Source of the DNA: Tetramitus jugosus
Lineage: Eukaryota > Heterolobosea > Eutetramitea > Acrasida > Vahlkampfiidae
Assembly: GCA_937625935.1 (NCBI GenBank)
Contig: OW569373.1
Location: 409,357 to 473,356, forward strand
DNA length: 64,000 nt
Direction of reading: 5' to 3'
In this document: positions 21,103-29,514 of the stretch, in pieces
How positions within the stretch are numbered: the first letter of the stretch is position 1
Layout: every line of letters starts with the position of its first letter
Position numbers and translations under genes: made by a program
Notes under the pieces: model-generated
Database searches by the model: none
What the model was told of the DNA's origin: nothing
What the model saw: the letters and a program-made list of their open reading frames with translations, nothing else

Positions 21103-21176
21103 GCGGTTGTAGATCAGTTGGTTAGATCGTGAGCTTAACACGCTCAAGGTCGCCGGTTCGATCCCGGTCAATCGTA
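21103..21176 (+). tRNA. tRNA-Val(AAC)
   Basis: The 74-nt cloverleaf has acceptor arms GCGGTTG and CAATCGT (with two G-U pairs) plus an A discriminator. The D stem is GATC/GATC. The anticodon stem TGAGC/GCTCA encloses loop TTAACAC with anticodon AAC. The T arm is GCCGG-TTCGATC-CCGGT. No intron is seen. The gene is followed by a run of T (21178-21181). Confidence 0.9.
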
Positions 21177-21229
21177 GCTTTTTCCTTGATGGGAACACTC
21201 CTCCAAAAAAGTTTTCAGTTTTTGTAATA

Positions 21230-21800
21230 ATGCAAGGAATCTTTGTTCCAACTTCACAATTTTCTTGTTCTGTTCATCGATGAATCGCCTCCAAAATGGC
21301 ATCCAATTTCATTTCAAGATCAGAATTCGACGGACCAAATCCCGTTAATCCAAATGAGTAGTTCTGAATATCAGACAACACACTGTCGTGTAAAACTGAT
21401 CTCAGACTTGTTCCTTTTCGCAGCGTATTCTTCTTTCGGTTCTTCTGCTTCCTTTCTTTCTTTTCTTTTCTGTAATGCACTATCGGGAATGCTTGATGAC
21501 TTACTGTTTTTTTGGGGTGTGTCATCTTCCTCGAGCTCATTTTCCTTTTCCTGCAATATGGGCTGCACTTTGGTGAGAAAGAGCTTCTCAAACTCAGCTT
21601 TTGAAACCTTGTCTCTTGATCCGAGTAATTTTCAGATCGAAATTTCCCTCTCAGGTTGAGCTCGCTTCGATTCCTTGAGGTTGGTGAATTTCGCTTTCTT
21701 CGCTGGACATTTTTCCCAAAGACAAGTTGCATCACAATTGATTGGCTTTTTTGGACAAACCAGCTTATGTCCAACTGAAAAATGTTTATGGCATCACCAA
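21230..21800 (-). pseudogene. Interrupted Lys/Glu-rich coding remnant
   Basis: Two overlapping minus-strand frames each carry part of a protein-like sequence. One reads HKLVCPKKPINCDATCLWEKCPAKKAK, a Cys-rich segment that could be a zinc knuckle, and then stops. Another ends SDLEMKLDAILEAIHR, a short helix resembling the end of transposon accessory proteins. Stops and frame changes separate them. I cannot name the family. Its setting between tRNA-Val and transposon remnants suggests a decayed mobile-element gene. Confidence 0.35.
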
Positions 21801-22039
21801 CATCACTTTGTTCGCCATCAAAAGTATGATTATTTACTTGTTGTATTGATGATGGACTCCGTTGTTGTTGTGTCGATGCTTGTAATACTGGAGTAGTGGA
21901 TAATATGTGCTAATTATCATCCAAATGGTCACGGTGGGCACTGGTATCGAAAACTGACAGATATCAAAGGTTAGCAGTCCTGATTAGTTTCTCTCCATTG
22001 AAGGACTCATCAAATTTACCGGTAGATATTATATGCACT

Positions 22040-22414
22040 TCTATGTGTACTTCGTACAGAACAATCCTAACACAGAATTTTTACGACTACTGGTGAACAT
22101 CAACAAAGAAGTCCACGAAAATAAGTTAACACCTCAGAAAGTTGTGAAACACTTTGGTAACCAGTTCGATGTGGCATGTCTTTGTCATAGATAACTACTA
22201 TGGTAGTCTTGGTCTTGCACAAGAGATGTATGAAGAGGGCAGATACTTTTTGATGTCATGCAAGTCTGATCGTCCATCAGATACCTTCAAGAACTTTGGG
22301 ATGCAGGGAGTGGACAAGTTTGATTATGCTGTAATTTCAAGTTATTCAGCTGTAATCGACATCCCACCCGACGGATTATCGGCATCCTACAACTCATCAA
22401 TTCGAAACAAATAG
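22040..22414 (+). pseudogene. piggyBac-like transposase remnant (DDE_Tnp_1_7)
   Basis: The frame from about 22190 reads DNYYGSLGLAQEMYEEGRYFL, then MSCKSDRPSDTF and ends at a stop at 22412. The pattern DN-Y-S--LA---YEEG-Y------S-RPS is that around the second catalytic Asp of piggyBac-type transposases. Just upstream another frame reads LTPQKVVKHFGNQFDVACLC before a stop, so a frame break separates the parts. The conserved N-terminal and C-terminal parts are absent. The fragment ends exactly where the second LINE fragment begins. Confidence 0.55.
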
Positions 22415-22417
22415 ATA

Positions 22418-22780
22418 CAAACGAAAGAAATCATTCCATCCTCTCGGGGTGCGCGAGTATGTCAAGAACAGGCATGTGATATGGACTTAACTTCCCACAG
22501 AAGTGAATTATGCAATTCTATACGAATATTCTAGACGATATCTAGTTACGATTATCACCGTTTTCGACTAAAACTAAGTCAAAGACACAATGAGCAATAT
22601 TGTATCATCTGATAATATTCTGTAAGGGGGTGATCATAATGCAGTGGTTGTTAAAGATTATAGAACATTGGGTGGTAAATATCCGAATACGAATGTAAGT
22701 TGCAATATGAAGATTATCAACCAGGATTGTGTAAGTTCCACACCTACTTCCTGTTCCTGGAGAGTTGTAAAATATTTAGC
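22418..22780 (+). mobile_element. Second LINE-like fragment, opposite orientation
   Basis: This plus-strand fragment matches the LINE-like element at 18.9-21.1 kb. At 22420-22500 the sequence encodes VREYVKNRH in the same context as ORF1 of the first copy. At 22626-22770 it encodes GDHNAVVVKDYRTLGGKYPNTN, then SCNM--INQ and a HTYF-like end, matching GGDHNAVVSEEDRTSKRKDPNTN and SCNMHDINQ of the first copy. The parts in between are missing. Stops interrupt all frames. Confidence 0.65.
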
Positions 22781-23170
22781 CTTTCTAAGATGGAAATGAA
22801 CAATTCATAAAAACTATTTCAGTTAGCAAAAGGTAAATCGAGGATTGCACAGAGGGTTTATTGAAAAGGTTTTGGATCGGTGGGTCACTCATCTTTGTTT
22901 TTGTGGTTAAGAAACCTTCCGACGATGCATATGATTGCAAAATGCACCAAGGATAAGGTAAAGGGGCGGTGTGTTTCGTTGCTCCACATGCAAGGCTGGA
23001 GTATTTTTGTCGAACATACAAACTCTGGTGCGCCTTGAATGTGCCTATCGTTTTCATCATAAATTATTGGATGTGAGACACAATAGTCAGCAAATTACCT
23101 TTGAGAAAATGTGTGTTTATGAAAAAATGTGACGGACCATTTACAATCTCCTGAATAAATTTTACTATGA

Positions 23171-23292
23171 TAATGCATCGTGATCTGGAGAAGTCATGAG
23201 AGTTGCATGTGGTGGCAACATTCAGTTCTTTATTTCGTCAGAAGCAAAATGAATCTCTAGAATTCCCGAGGAATCTACTGTGTTGTCAATAG
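23171..23292 (+). pseudogene. Decayed inverted copy of the RCC1 gene 3' exon
   Basis: This stretch matches, base by base with scattered changes and small indels, the minus-strand exon at about 16131-16258. Shared blocks include CGTGAT-TGGAGA, AGAGTTGCATGTGG, TTCGTCAGAAGCAAAATGAA and the following GTTGTCAAT region. The reading frame is broken by several indels. It is therefore a gene fragment, not a functional RCC1 blade. Confidence 0.7.
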
Positions 23293-23536
23293 GTCCTTTA
23301 TTCGCGAGAATGCTTGTTCTTCTTTGGTCTTCCTTTTGTTGGAATCCCCACAAAGAAATGAAAAAAAAGTATCTTATTCGCTCAACAATTTATTTTTGAA
23401 GGTTCAAAAACCACATTGCATTTTTTTTTTTTTTTTTACTATGATGAGGATCAGAATGGTGAGGTGGAATATCAGCCACAGTGGTGAGTACTCTCTCATG
23501 ACCAATATGATTGTATGACGCAAATGTACCGACTGT

Positions 23537-23626
23537 GCTGTGCTGGAACTAGTGAGTGACCGTAGGAGCGGGCTCTGGCACGGCTTAAATATCGACCCTT
23601 GCACTTACTCGTAGATCCAGCACAGC
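23537..23626. repeat. 11-bp inverted repeat pair near the Harbinger element
   Basis: GCTGTGCTGGA at 23537-23547 recurs inverted as TCCAGCACAGC at 23616-23626. It lies just beyond the 3' end of the Harbinger transposase and could be part of a terminal structure. I did not find a matching copy on the other side of the element, so it may be only a local hairpin. Confidence 0.35.
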
Positions 23627-23691
23627 CGATTCACAAATGCACATTCAATCATCCAGTGTCATCTGTACAGTGCACCACAAAAACCTCAAGG

Positions 23692-24693
23692 TCAGCAGTA
23701 ATGACCCAAACCTTTTTTCCACATAAACATCCCACATGCCACAAACACACAACCAGTCAGTAGGGCATGATTGTGTCTAAACTCTGTGCTCAGTGACCTG
23801 CATGTTTTAATAAAGCAATTCACATGTTCAACTACTATCTGCTCAGACCTTGTCACCCTCAAAAATTCACGACAACCGTCGCCGTGAATCATGTTGCTTT
23901 TCAACCCTGCAACGACATAGTCCACATTCTGGAAGCCGGGATCACCCAAAGCAAAGTTTTGTCCTTCTTCATTGCAAATACGTTGGAACAAGCCACATCG
24001 CCTCGCACATGCCGAATCCGACAATCTTCCTGGATAATTAGTGCTAAAAGCAATGATGTTGCCATCGAAATCCACAAGCAACAACGTTTGAATCCAGTGA
24101 CCATTCTTATCGTTGCGATACCATCTGTGTTGTGCAGCAGACGGTTTCTGAATCATATGTGCAGTCCCATCAATAACAAATATGATGCGCTGACTGACAG
24201 ACGAAGATAAGTCACTTAGCTTTTTGTTAGGAATATATTGTATAAAGTGTTCAACCATATAAGGGATCGTTGCGTTGATACATTTGGAAACAACATATTC
24301 CGAGACGCCAAACTCGGATGATAGAATAGAATATCTCGGGTACTGGATGATCCAGTACATTGTCAATAGGATCTGGTTTTCAAAAGTGAGGCATTTGGAT
24401 TCATCACTCATAATGAGTTCAAATCTTCGCATTGCTCCAACAATCTCGTCAAACTCATTCTGAGTAATGTGGAGTAGCTGCTTGAACTGGCGATCGGAGC
24501 CAGAAGACCATCTATTGTAAACATCGTTTCCCTTGTACGACTGCCTCCTCTTGTTCTTGACCACACCGCGTCCAAGGCCATGATTTGTTTGGGATCTTCT
24601 CATGGCTGATCGCCCATAATCAATCGACTCTTCACTCAAGCATGAAAGGAGAAGTAAGATTGTTGCCGCCTTCACCTTTTTGTTGCTGTTCAT
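23692..24693 (-). CDS. PIF/Harbinger (DDE_Tnp_4) transposase
   Basis: From the inner Met at 24693 this is a 333-residue protein, near the usual 350-400 of Harbinger transposases. The DDE nuclease core is visible: VIDGTAHMIQKPS with the first Asp, the segment RWYRNDKNGHWIQTLLLVDFDGNIIAFS, then PGRLSDSACARR with the second acidic position, ALGDPGFQ, and EHVNCFIKTCRSL with the final Glu. A helix-turn-helix-like region lies before (YSILSSEFGVSEYVVSKCI). It catalyses cut-and-paste movement of its own element. The frame is intact end to end, unlike all other elements here. A further in-frame Met at 24756 would leave only 6 bp to the divergent partner, so the inner Met is preferred. Confidence 0.85.
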   Translation of the reverse strand: MNSNKKVKAATILLLLSCLSEESIDYGRSAMRRSQTNHGLGRGVVKNKRRQSYKGNDVYNRWSSGSDRQFKQLLHITQNEFDEIVGAMRRFELIMSDESKCLTFENQILLTMYWIIQYPRYSILSSEFGVSEYVVSKCINATIPYMVEHFIQYIPNKKLSDLSSSVSQRIIFVIDGTAHMIQKPSAAQHRWYRNDKNGHWIQTLLLVDFDGNIIAFSTNYPGRLSDSACARRCGLFQRICNEEGQNFALGDPGFQNVDYVVAGLKSNMIHGDGCREFLRVTRSEQIVVEHVNCFIKTCRSLSTEFRHNHALLTGCVFVACGMFMWKKGLGHYC

Positions 24694-24762
24694 TGTTTTG
24701 TTGAAGACGAGGTTGACTTCAACAAAAGCTTTGAAAACCAAACCAAGAAAAAACATCTCGAC

Positions 24763-25764
24763 ATGTTCACAACCGATATCAGCGCTGCACTACTTAGTGT
24801 ACGATCGACAACATCATCACAACAATCATTACCTGGTATCTCATCATCACCACCATCAGCACCATCAAACGGTGCCAGTCAATTAGACCAGTCATCATCA
24901 AATCAGTCACAGGATTCTCGAGTATCTGATGCTCTTGGATTCCCTTCAGATGATGAGGATTTACTTGATAAGGCTATTTCTCCCGTTACACTCAGAAGTT
25001 CTAAATCTCCTCGTCAACCGGTCGTTCGGATCAATAAAAAATGGTCGCGCATTCTTTGTTCCGCATATGTCATGTGCGATCTGAAAATGGATTCGCTGTT
25101 CCGAGAAAATCGCGTTCGAACCGTCATGGCCCAAATAAAGAAGGCTATGGAGGAGAAGACAAAACAGCCTGTCGACGAAGAGACCGTGAAATTGAAGATT
25201 CAAAATCACATCTATTCAAAGAACACAGCCAGAAATGAGAAACAGGGGAACAGGTTGGGAACGAAGAAACGAAGCGCTGTCATTGCCGGATTGAATGAAG
25301 ATACCTCCGAGGACGAGGTTGATATTGTGCCCGATGTGGTTCGACCCCTGAGTGATCTTGAGCAACTGCTCGAAGATGGAGAGGATGATCATGCGTCGTC
25401 ATCCGTTGACAGTGAAACAATCCGAACAGCAGATAATTTCTTGGAGTTCTCTCGACAGGAGAAATCGAACACCCAAATTAGGAATGAAGCGATCTCCGAG
25501 AAACGAGGCGAGAAAATTTCTCTGTCAAACAAGATCAGGCGCCAAGAGGAATCTCGCGACAGAATGGAAGAGATGAAGACCATGGTCATGGCTTCATGTA
25601 TGAGAATTCTTGAAGGTGGTCAAGCGACCACCACAGAAGATGAATTTTCGTCCAGGCTTTCAAGGATTGAGCAAGCCCACAAGGACACTCAAAGAGATGT
25701 TGTTGCTATCAGGCAGTTGATGGACCGCTTGTTGCAACACTTGGATGGCGAAGAACAACAATAA
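24763..25764 (+). CDS. Harbinger accessory (Myb/SANT-like) protein
   Basis: This 333-residue protein starts 69 bp from the transposase start and is transcribed divergently. That is the usual layout of the second Harbinger ORF, which binds DNA and brings the transposase to the nucleus and to the ends. The central region INKKWSRILCSAYVMCDLKMDSLF, followed by a basic helix (KSHIYSKNTARNEK-like), occupies the place of the SANT/trihelix domain. The N-terminal 80 residues are Ser/Gln-rich. The C-terminus (LSRIEQAHKDTQRDVVAI to the end) is a coiled coil suited to self-association. The match to the SANT family is weak by eye; the assignment leans on the neighbour and layout. Confidence 0.65.
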   Translation: MFTTDISAALLSVRSTTSSQQSLPGISSSPPSAPSNGASQLDQSSSNQSQDSRVSDALGFPSDDEDLLDKAISPVTLRSSKSPRQPVVRINKKWSRILCSAYVMCDLKMDSLFRENRVRTVMAQIKKAMEEKTKQPVDEETVKLKIQNHIYSKNTARNEKQGNRLGTKKRSAVIAGLNEDTSEDEVDIVPDVVRPLSDLEQLLEDGEDDHASSSVDSETIRTADNFLEFSRQEKSNTQIRNEAISEKRGEKISLSNKIRRQEESRDRMEEMKTMVMASCMRILEGGQATTTEDEFSSRLSRIEQAHKDTQRDVVAIRQLMDRLLQHLDGEEQQ

Positions 25765-25957
25765 ATTGAATGGAACCTTCCACTTTATTTTACAACGAAT
25801 AAGATCTGCAGAACCATCCCCAACAGCTTGGAAGATTTTGGGTGCCCAAAATCTTGTCAAACAAAATTCAGAATAAAAGCCCTAATGGCGACATTACCAT
25901 CTGTGTTGGTCCCTGGAAAATGAAGGTACTGTTCCCTGAATACTGCTGATGTATCGT

Positions 25958-28339
25958 TTACGTTTGAGATTGTTGCTCTTGTTGTTGCATTCTGTCTCGT
26001 TGTTGTTGTCTTTGTTCAGTGACTTGCTGACGTCTGATTCTGATTCGCCGCCGTATCGTTATCTCATTCATGATAAAGTATGCTACAATGAAGCCAACCA
26101 ATAAGTATAGCTGCCAGTTCTCAGAGAAACTGTATCCCCATTCATCCAATTCTTCTTCAGTTTCATTACTGAGTTTGCTCTTGGGTTGTGTGGTTACTTG
26201 ACGAATAGAATAGATGGACACCGAGGAATCTTCATACAGAACCAGCAACTTTGATGATTCACCAATGAACTGTGCATCAATCACTCTCAGCAATGTCTTT
26301 GGTGTCGTTGAAGTTGTCTGGGAAGATAGAAGACGAGACAAGAAACCATCGGCATCTGATTTCGTTTTCACATCGAGAGAAGTTGCGTTCGGTGTAATAA
26401 ATCGATGAATGATCTGATGTACGGTCCATAAGTCTCCGGCTTGAGAAATCACATATATCGAATCCAAATTCTGCATTACTAGGGCAATTAAGTTACCCTG
26501 ATGATTAATGACAATTTTTGATGGCATCGAATATCTGTTCAGCTGAAGAAGTTGTTGCTTCTGTTTCTGCAATAATTCGCTCACTAACCTTTCAATGGAA
26601 GAGCTATGATCATGCGTGTACATTCGACTATAGTAACTGCTTCTCATTTGGAGTGACATGTCGTTCGAAGGACTTATGTTCTGTTGTGTGACATACTTTG
26701 AAAAATCAAATGTCTTGACAGATATGAACTTTCGAATGTCTGAATCGAACATGTTTTCAGGTATTTCGATCGGCCCTTGTATCTCTGGCCTTATTTTAGC
26801 AATCACAAGCTCTCCAGTCTCTGAGCAAAACACAGCTGTCTTTGCATCACCTGACTGATACGTTGGTCTCTTGCCATAAAAATAAATATCATTGAGAGAG
26901 TTTCCAGTGTGTCTCACAATGTTGGACATGACTCTTTTCACTCTACCATATGTCGAACTCTTCCAATGAACATTTCTCGTCTCCTCGTGATTCTTTGAAC
27001 TGTCTGCCGAAGACGTAACATAATAGATTCGCAAGTACAGATCAATCCCATCTTCTTCATAGTCTTCTCGATCGGAATTTCGAATACTATCGACATCAGA
27101 AACCAATTCCCACGTGAAAATAAACTGATTACTCATCTCTTGAGCAGAAATGACCTGATGAATCATTTTGGAGTCATCATTACCCAATATTAAATCAACA
27201 TTGGATGACAATTGTTGATGAGGATGATTCGCTTCTTCTTGATTGTCTCTGCACACATACCGGAATGCATAACGATCATTTACAAGACTCAAATAAGCAC
27301 AATTATTGTGATAAATTGAATTTCCAACGGACATGACACTGCGAGAGCCCTTGACTGGCCAATCATACGTTCTTGAAGTCACCTCTCTCAATTGATCCTT
27401 CTTCGAATCATCATCATCATCATCATCATGTTCATGTTCAACAACACAATAGGACTTCAAATGCGATTTGACATTCAATCCATCATCTTCCTCCGTCTCA
27501 AAACTCACAATGACACAATTCGGAGAAGAAACATCTTGTTGTGCAAACACGACTCTACCCACCATCAACTCATGCTCTTGAACCAGTTTCCACTCGTGTC
27601 GTGATTCACTACTCAAAATCGCTTCAAATTGCTGTATCAAACAAGTAGTACCAGTCGATTTACCTTTTGACAATGTCGTATTATTTGAACCAACCATGAT
27701 AACTCTAGGAGAAACAACAGTCAGAAACACACGTGTTGTCATCATCATCTTCTTGACTGACTCTTCTTGTTGTTGCTTCTTGTTAGAGTCATGCTGAACA
27801 ATATGAGTAAAATACCATGATCTCGACAATTTGTTATTATTTTTACTCGTCATGGTTTTATGAAAATTGGTCGAATAGAATTTTGAGTCTTCCATGTACT
27901 TTTGTTTCGTTGCATCATCATGATCTTCATCAACAATAGGAGAAGTAGTAGTAGTCGTATTAATTGAAATGGAGGAATGATCCATTGTTGATGAGTGATG
28001 ATGATGATGATGATGCATGAGAATACTAGGAGAAGAAATGCATGATTTTGCATCGTGATCACTCTCACTCTGCGACACGAGTAATTTTTGTGCGTGTAAA
28101 GGTAATGATTGACGCCAAAAATCATAGGATAATTGTTGATTGGATGATGATGTGAGGAGTGATGATGATGATTTTTGATGATGATTGTTTGTAGGAGAAG
28201 CAGAATGATAATAGTAATCATCATCATCGAGGTCAGTTGGTGATGGATCAAAGTAGGATGATAGGGCCATCAAGAGAAAAAAAATGGCAATGACAATGAA
28301 GATGGCTTTGGATTGTTGGTTGGGTAGGAACACGGCCAT
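25958..28339 (-). CDS. Membrane protein with N- and C-terminal TM segments, unknown function
   Basis: This single-exon protein has 793 residues. A hydrophobic segment at residues 11-29 (AIFIVIAIFFLLMALSSYF) acts as signal anchor or signal peptide. A second at about 725-745 (WQLYLLVGFIVAYFIM) is followed by a strongly basic tail (RRRIRIRRQQ) that fits a cytosolic end. The region between would be lumenal or extracellular. It has Ser/His/Asp-rich low-complexity parts and, toward the end, beta-strand repeats such as GDAKTAVFCSETGELVIAKI and LDSIYVISQAGDLWTVHQII that suggest a propeller-like fold. The layout recalls ER/Golgi type I receptors and EMC1-like proteins, but I cannot name a family. The 5' leader on this strand is an (AAC)n repeat. 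Confidence 0.6.
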   Translation of the reverse strand: MAVFLPNQQSKAIFIVIAIFFLLMALSSYFDPSPTDLDDDDYYYHSASPTNNHHQKSSSSLLTSSSNQQLSYDFWRQSLPLHAQKLLVSQSESDHDAKSCISSPSILMHHHHHHHSSTMDHSSISINTTTTTSPIVDEDHDDATKQKYMEDSKFYSTNFHKTMTSKNNNKLSRSWYFTHIVQHDSNKKQQQEESVKKMMMTTRVFLTVVSPRVIMVGSNNTTLSKGKSTGTTCLIQQFEAILSSESRHEWKLVQEHELMVGRVVFAQQDVSSPNCVIVSFETEEDDGLNVKSHLKSYCVVEHEHDDDDDDDSKKDQLREVTSRTYDWPVKGSRSVMSVGNSIYHNNCAYLSLVNDRYAFRYVCRDNQEEANHPHQQLSSNVDLILGNDDSKMIHQVISAQEMSNQFIFTWELVSDVDSIRNSDREDYEEDGIDLYLRIYYVTSSADSSKNHEETRNVHWKSSTYGRVKRVMSNIVRHTGNSLNDIYFYGKRPTYQSGDAKTAVFCSETGELVIAKIRPEIQGPIEIPENMFDSDIRKFISVKTFDFSKYVTQQNISPSNDMSLQMRSSYYSRMYTHDHSSSIERLVSELLQKQKQQLLQLNRYSMPSKIVINHQGNLIALVMQNLDSIYVISQAGDLWTVHQIIHRFITPNATSLDVKTKSDADGFLSRLLSSQTTSTTPKTLLRVIDAQFIGESSKLLVLYEDSSVSIYSIRQVTTQPKSKLSNETEEELDEWGYSFSENWQLYLLVGFIVAYFIMNEITIRRRIRIRRQQVTEQRQQQRDRMQQQEQQSQT

Positions 28340-28360
28340 TATTCTTTGTATTTTTTTTTG

Positions 28361-28361
28361 G

Positions 28362-28405
<44 letters not shown>
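28361..28405. repeat. (GTT)n microsatellite
   Basis: About 14 uninterrupted GTT units lie immediately upstream of the start codon of the minus-strand membrane-protein gene. On its mRNA this would be an unstructured AAC/CAA-rich leader. Confidence 0.9.
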
Positions 28406-29514
28406 ATGTTGTTTGTTTGGTGTGTTGCGATTGTGTGTGTGTATGTGAGTGGAATGAGAGGATGTTGCGAATACACACGTGTGATTTTTTTTATTTGATT
28501 AAGCTACTCGGCGAAATGGGAAGGAGCTTTGTGGAAAGTTGGTGGATAAGCAACCACAGCCATTTTTGCATCGACGGGGTTACAAAATGCCAAACATTGA
28601 AAGCAGGCCGAAAATTGGCTTTGAGGGTAATAAGAAGTGAAGATCAATAAAGACAAGTTGCACAGGTCGTCTTCTGAGGTCTTGAAACTAAGAAAACTCG
28701 GCTTCTATCACTCTCGAAATGTCACAAAGGTTTTCTTCTGTTAATTTGATTGATGTGGCGGATGCCAGGCTTTTGGCTCCTAACCACACACCTGTTTTGA
28801 ACAGGCTGAACTGCGAAATGAAGTAGTTTTGAAGAAGGACTTTAGTTCTGCTTTGTTATTAGTTGTAGCCCTTTGAGATTCAAATATATTGAGCAAGGAT
28901 CACGACTCTCCAACCAGAATAATTGTGGTTTGGGGGAAGTCGGAATCAAGGATAAGGCTGAAGAAGAGATGGTTTCAAGAGAATTTGTTCTTGTTTTCCG
29001 AAGATTGCACTTCTCTTTGTTCTGAATAAGAAGCCCGTCAGTATGACCAGGACGCTGTTCGTTTGGTGGTTGAGGAGTAAAATAATATCTCTTGAGTTTA
29101 ACGAAACCGGAGTAATTATCGGGAATTTTGGGTTACTTCCATTTTAGTCGTGGAAAATTTCACACCTGAAAAACAATGGAAATACTGTAGTCCAAGTGGG
29201 AGAGGGAATACCTGTGTGGAAGGGCGGATGTCAGAAGATATTTTGTTCATACCCGGTGCGGTCACGTTTTTAACAGATCAGAACAATAATCAATAATCTC
29301 CTAAGGTCTAGTGCGGGGCCGCACAGACGGATCATTTCTGTTTCATTGGATGGAAGAGTCATCTAAGAGCACACGTGGTTCTTTTTGCCACGTCAACAGG
29401 ACAACCTGCAACACTTTGTAGTAAGTATTTAAGTGCTTATGATTAACACAAACACCACAAAGAACACATATATAACACCAGAACAAAATCAACAACCACA
29501 CTGATCAATCAACA
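28406..29514. other. Long intergenic region upstream of methionine synthase
   Basis: No gene is recognised in these 1.1 kb. All frames contain frequent stops. It contains the promoters of two divergent genes. Candidate regulatory palindromes near 29.3 kb are listed separately. Confidence 0.5.
29311..29393. promoter_or_regulatory. Palindromic sites upstream of methionine synthase
   Basis: Two symmetric sites lie 120-200 bp before the start codon. GTGCGG-GG-CCGCAC is a perfect 14-base palindrome at 29311-29324. CACGTG at 29372-29377 is an E-box core, and CCACGT at 29388-29393 repeats its half-site in inverted orientation. CACGTG is the Cbf1 site of methionine genes in yeast, but there is no evidence here that a similar factor acts in this organism. 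Confidence 0.3.

Noticed and set aside
22785-23060. Minus-strand 91-residue ORF considered as a transposase piece
   Set aside because: No catalytic motif could be seen, and it overlaps the area with the RCC1-like relic.
27392-28251. His/Ile-rich ORFs around 27.4-28.2 kb
   Set aside because: They come from ATC/ATG triplet repeats within the Ser/His/Asp-rich part of the membrane-protein gene.
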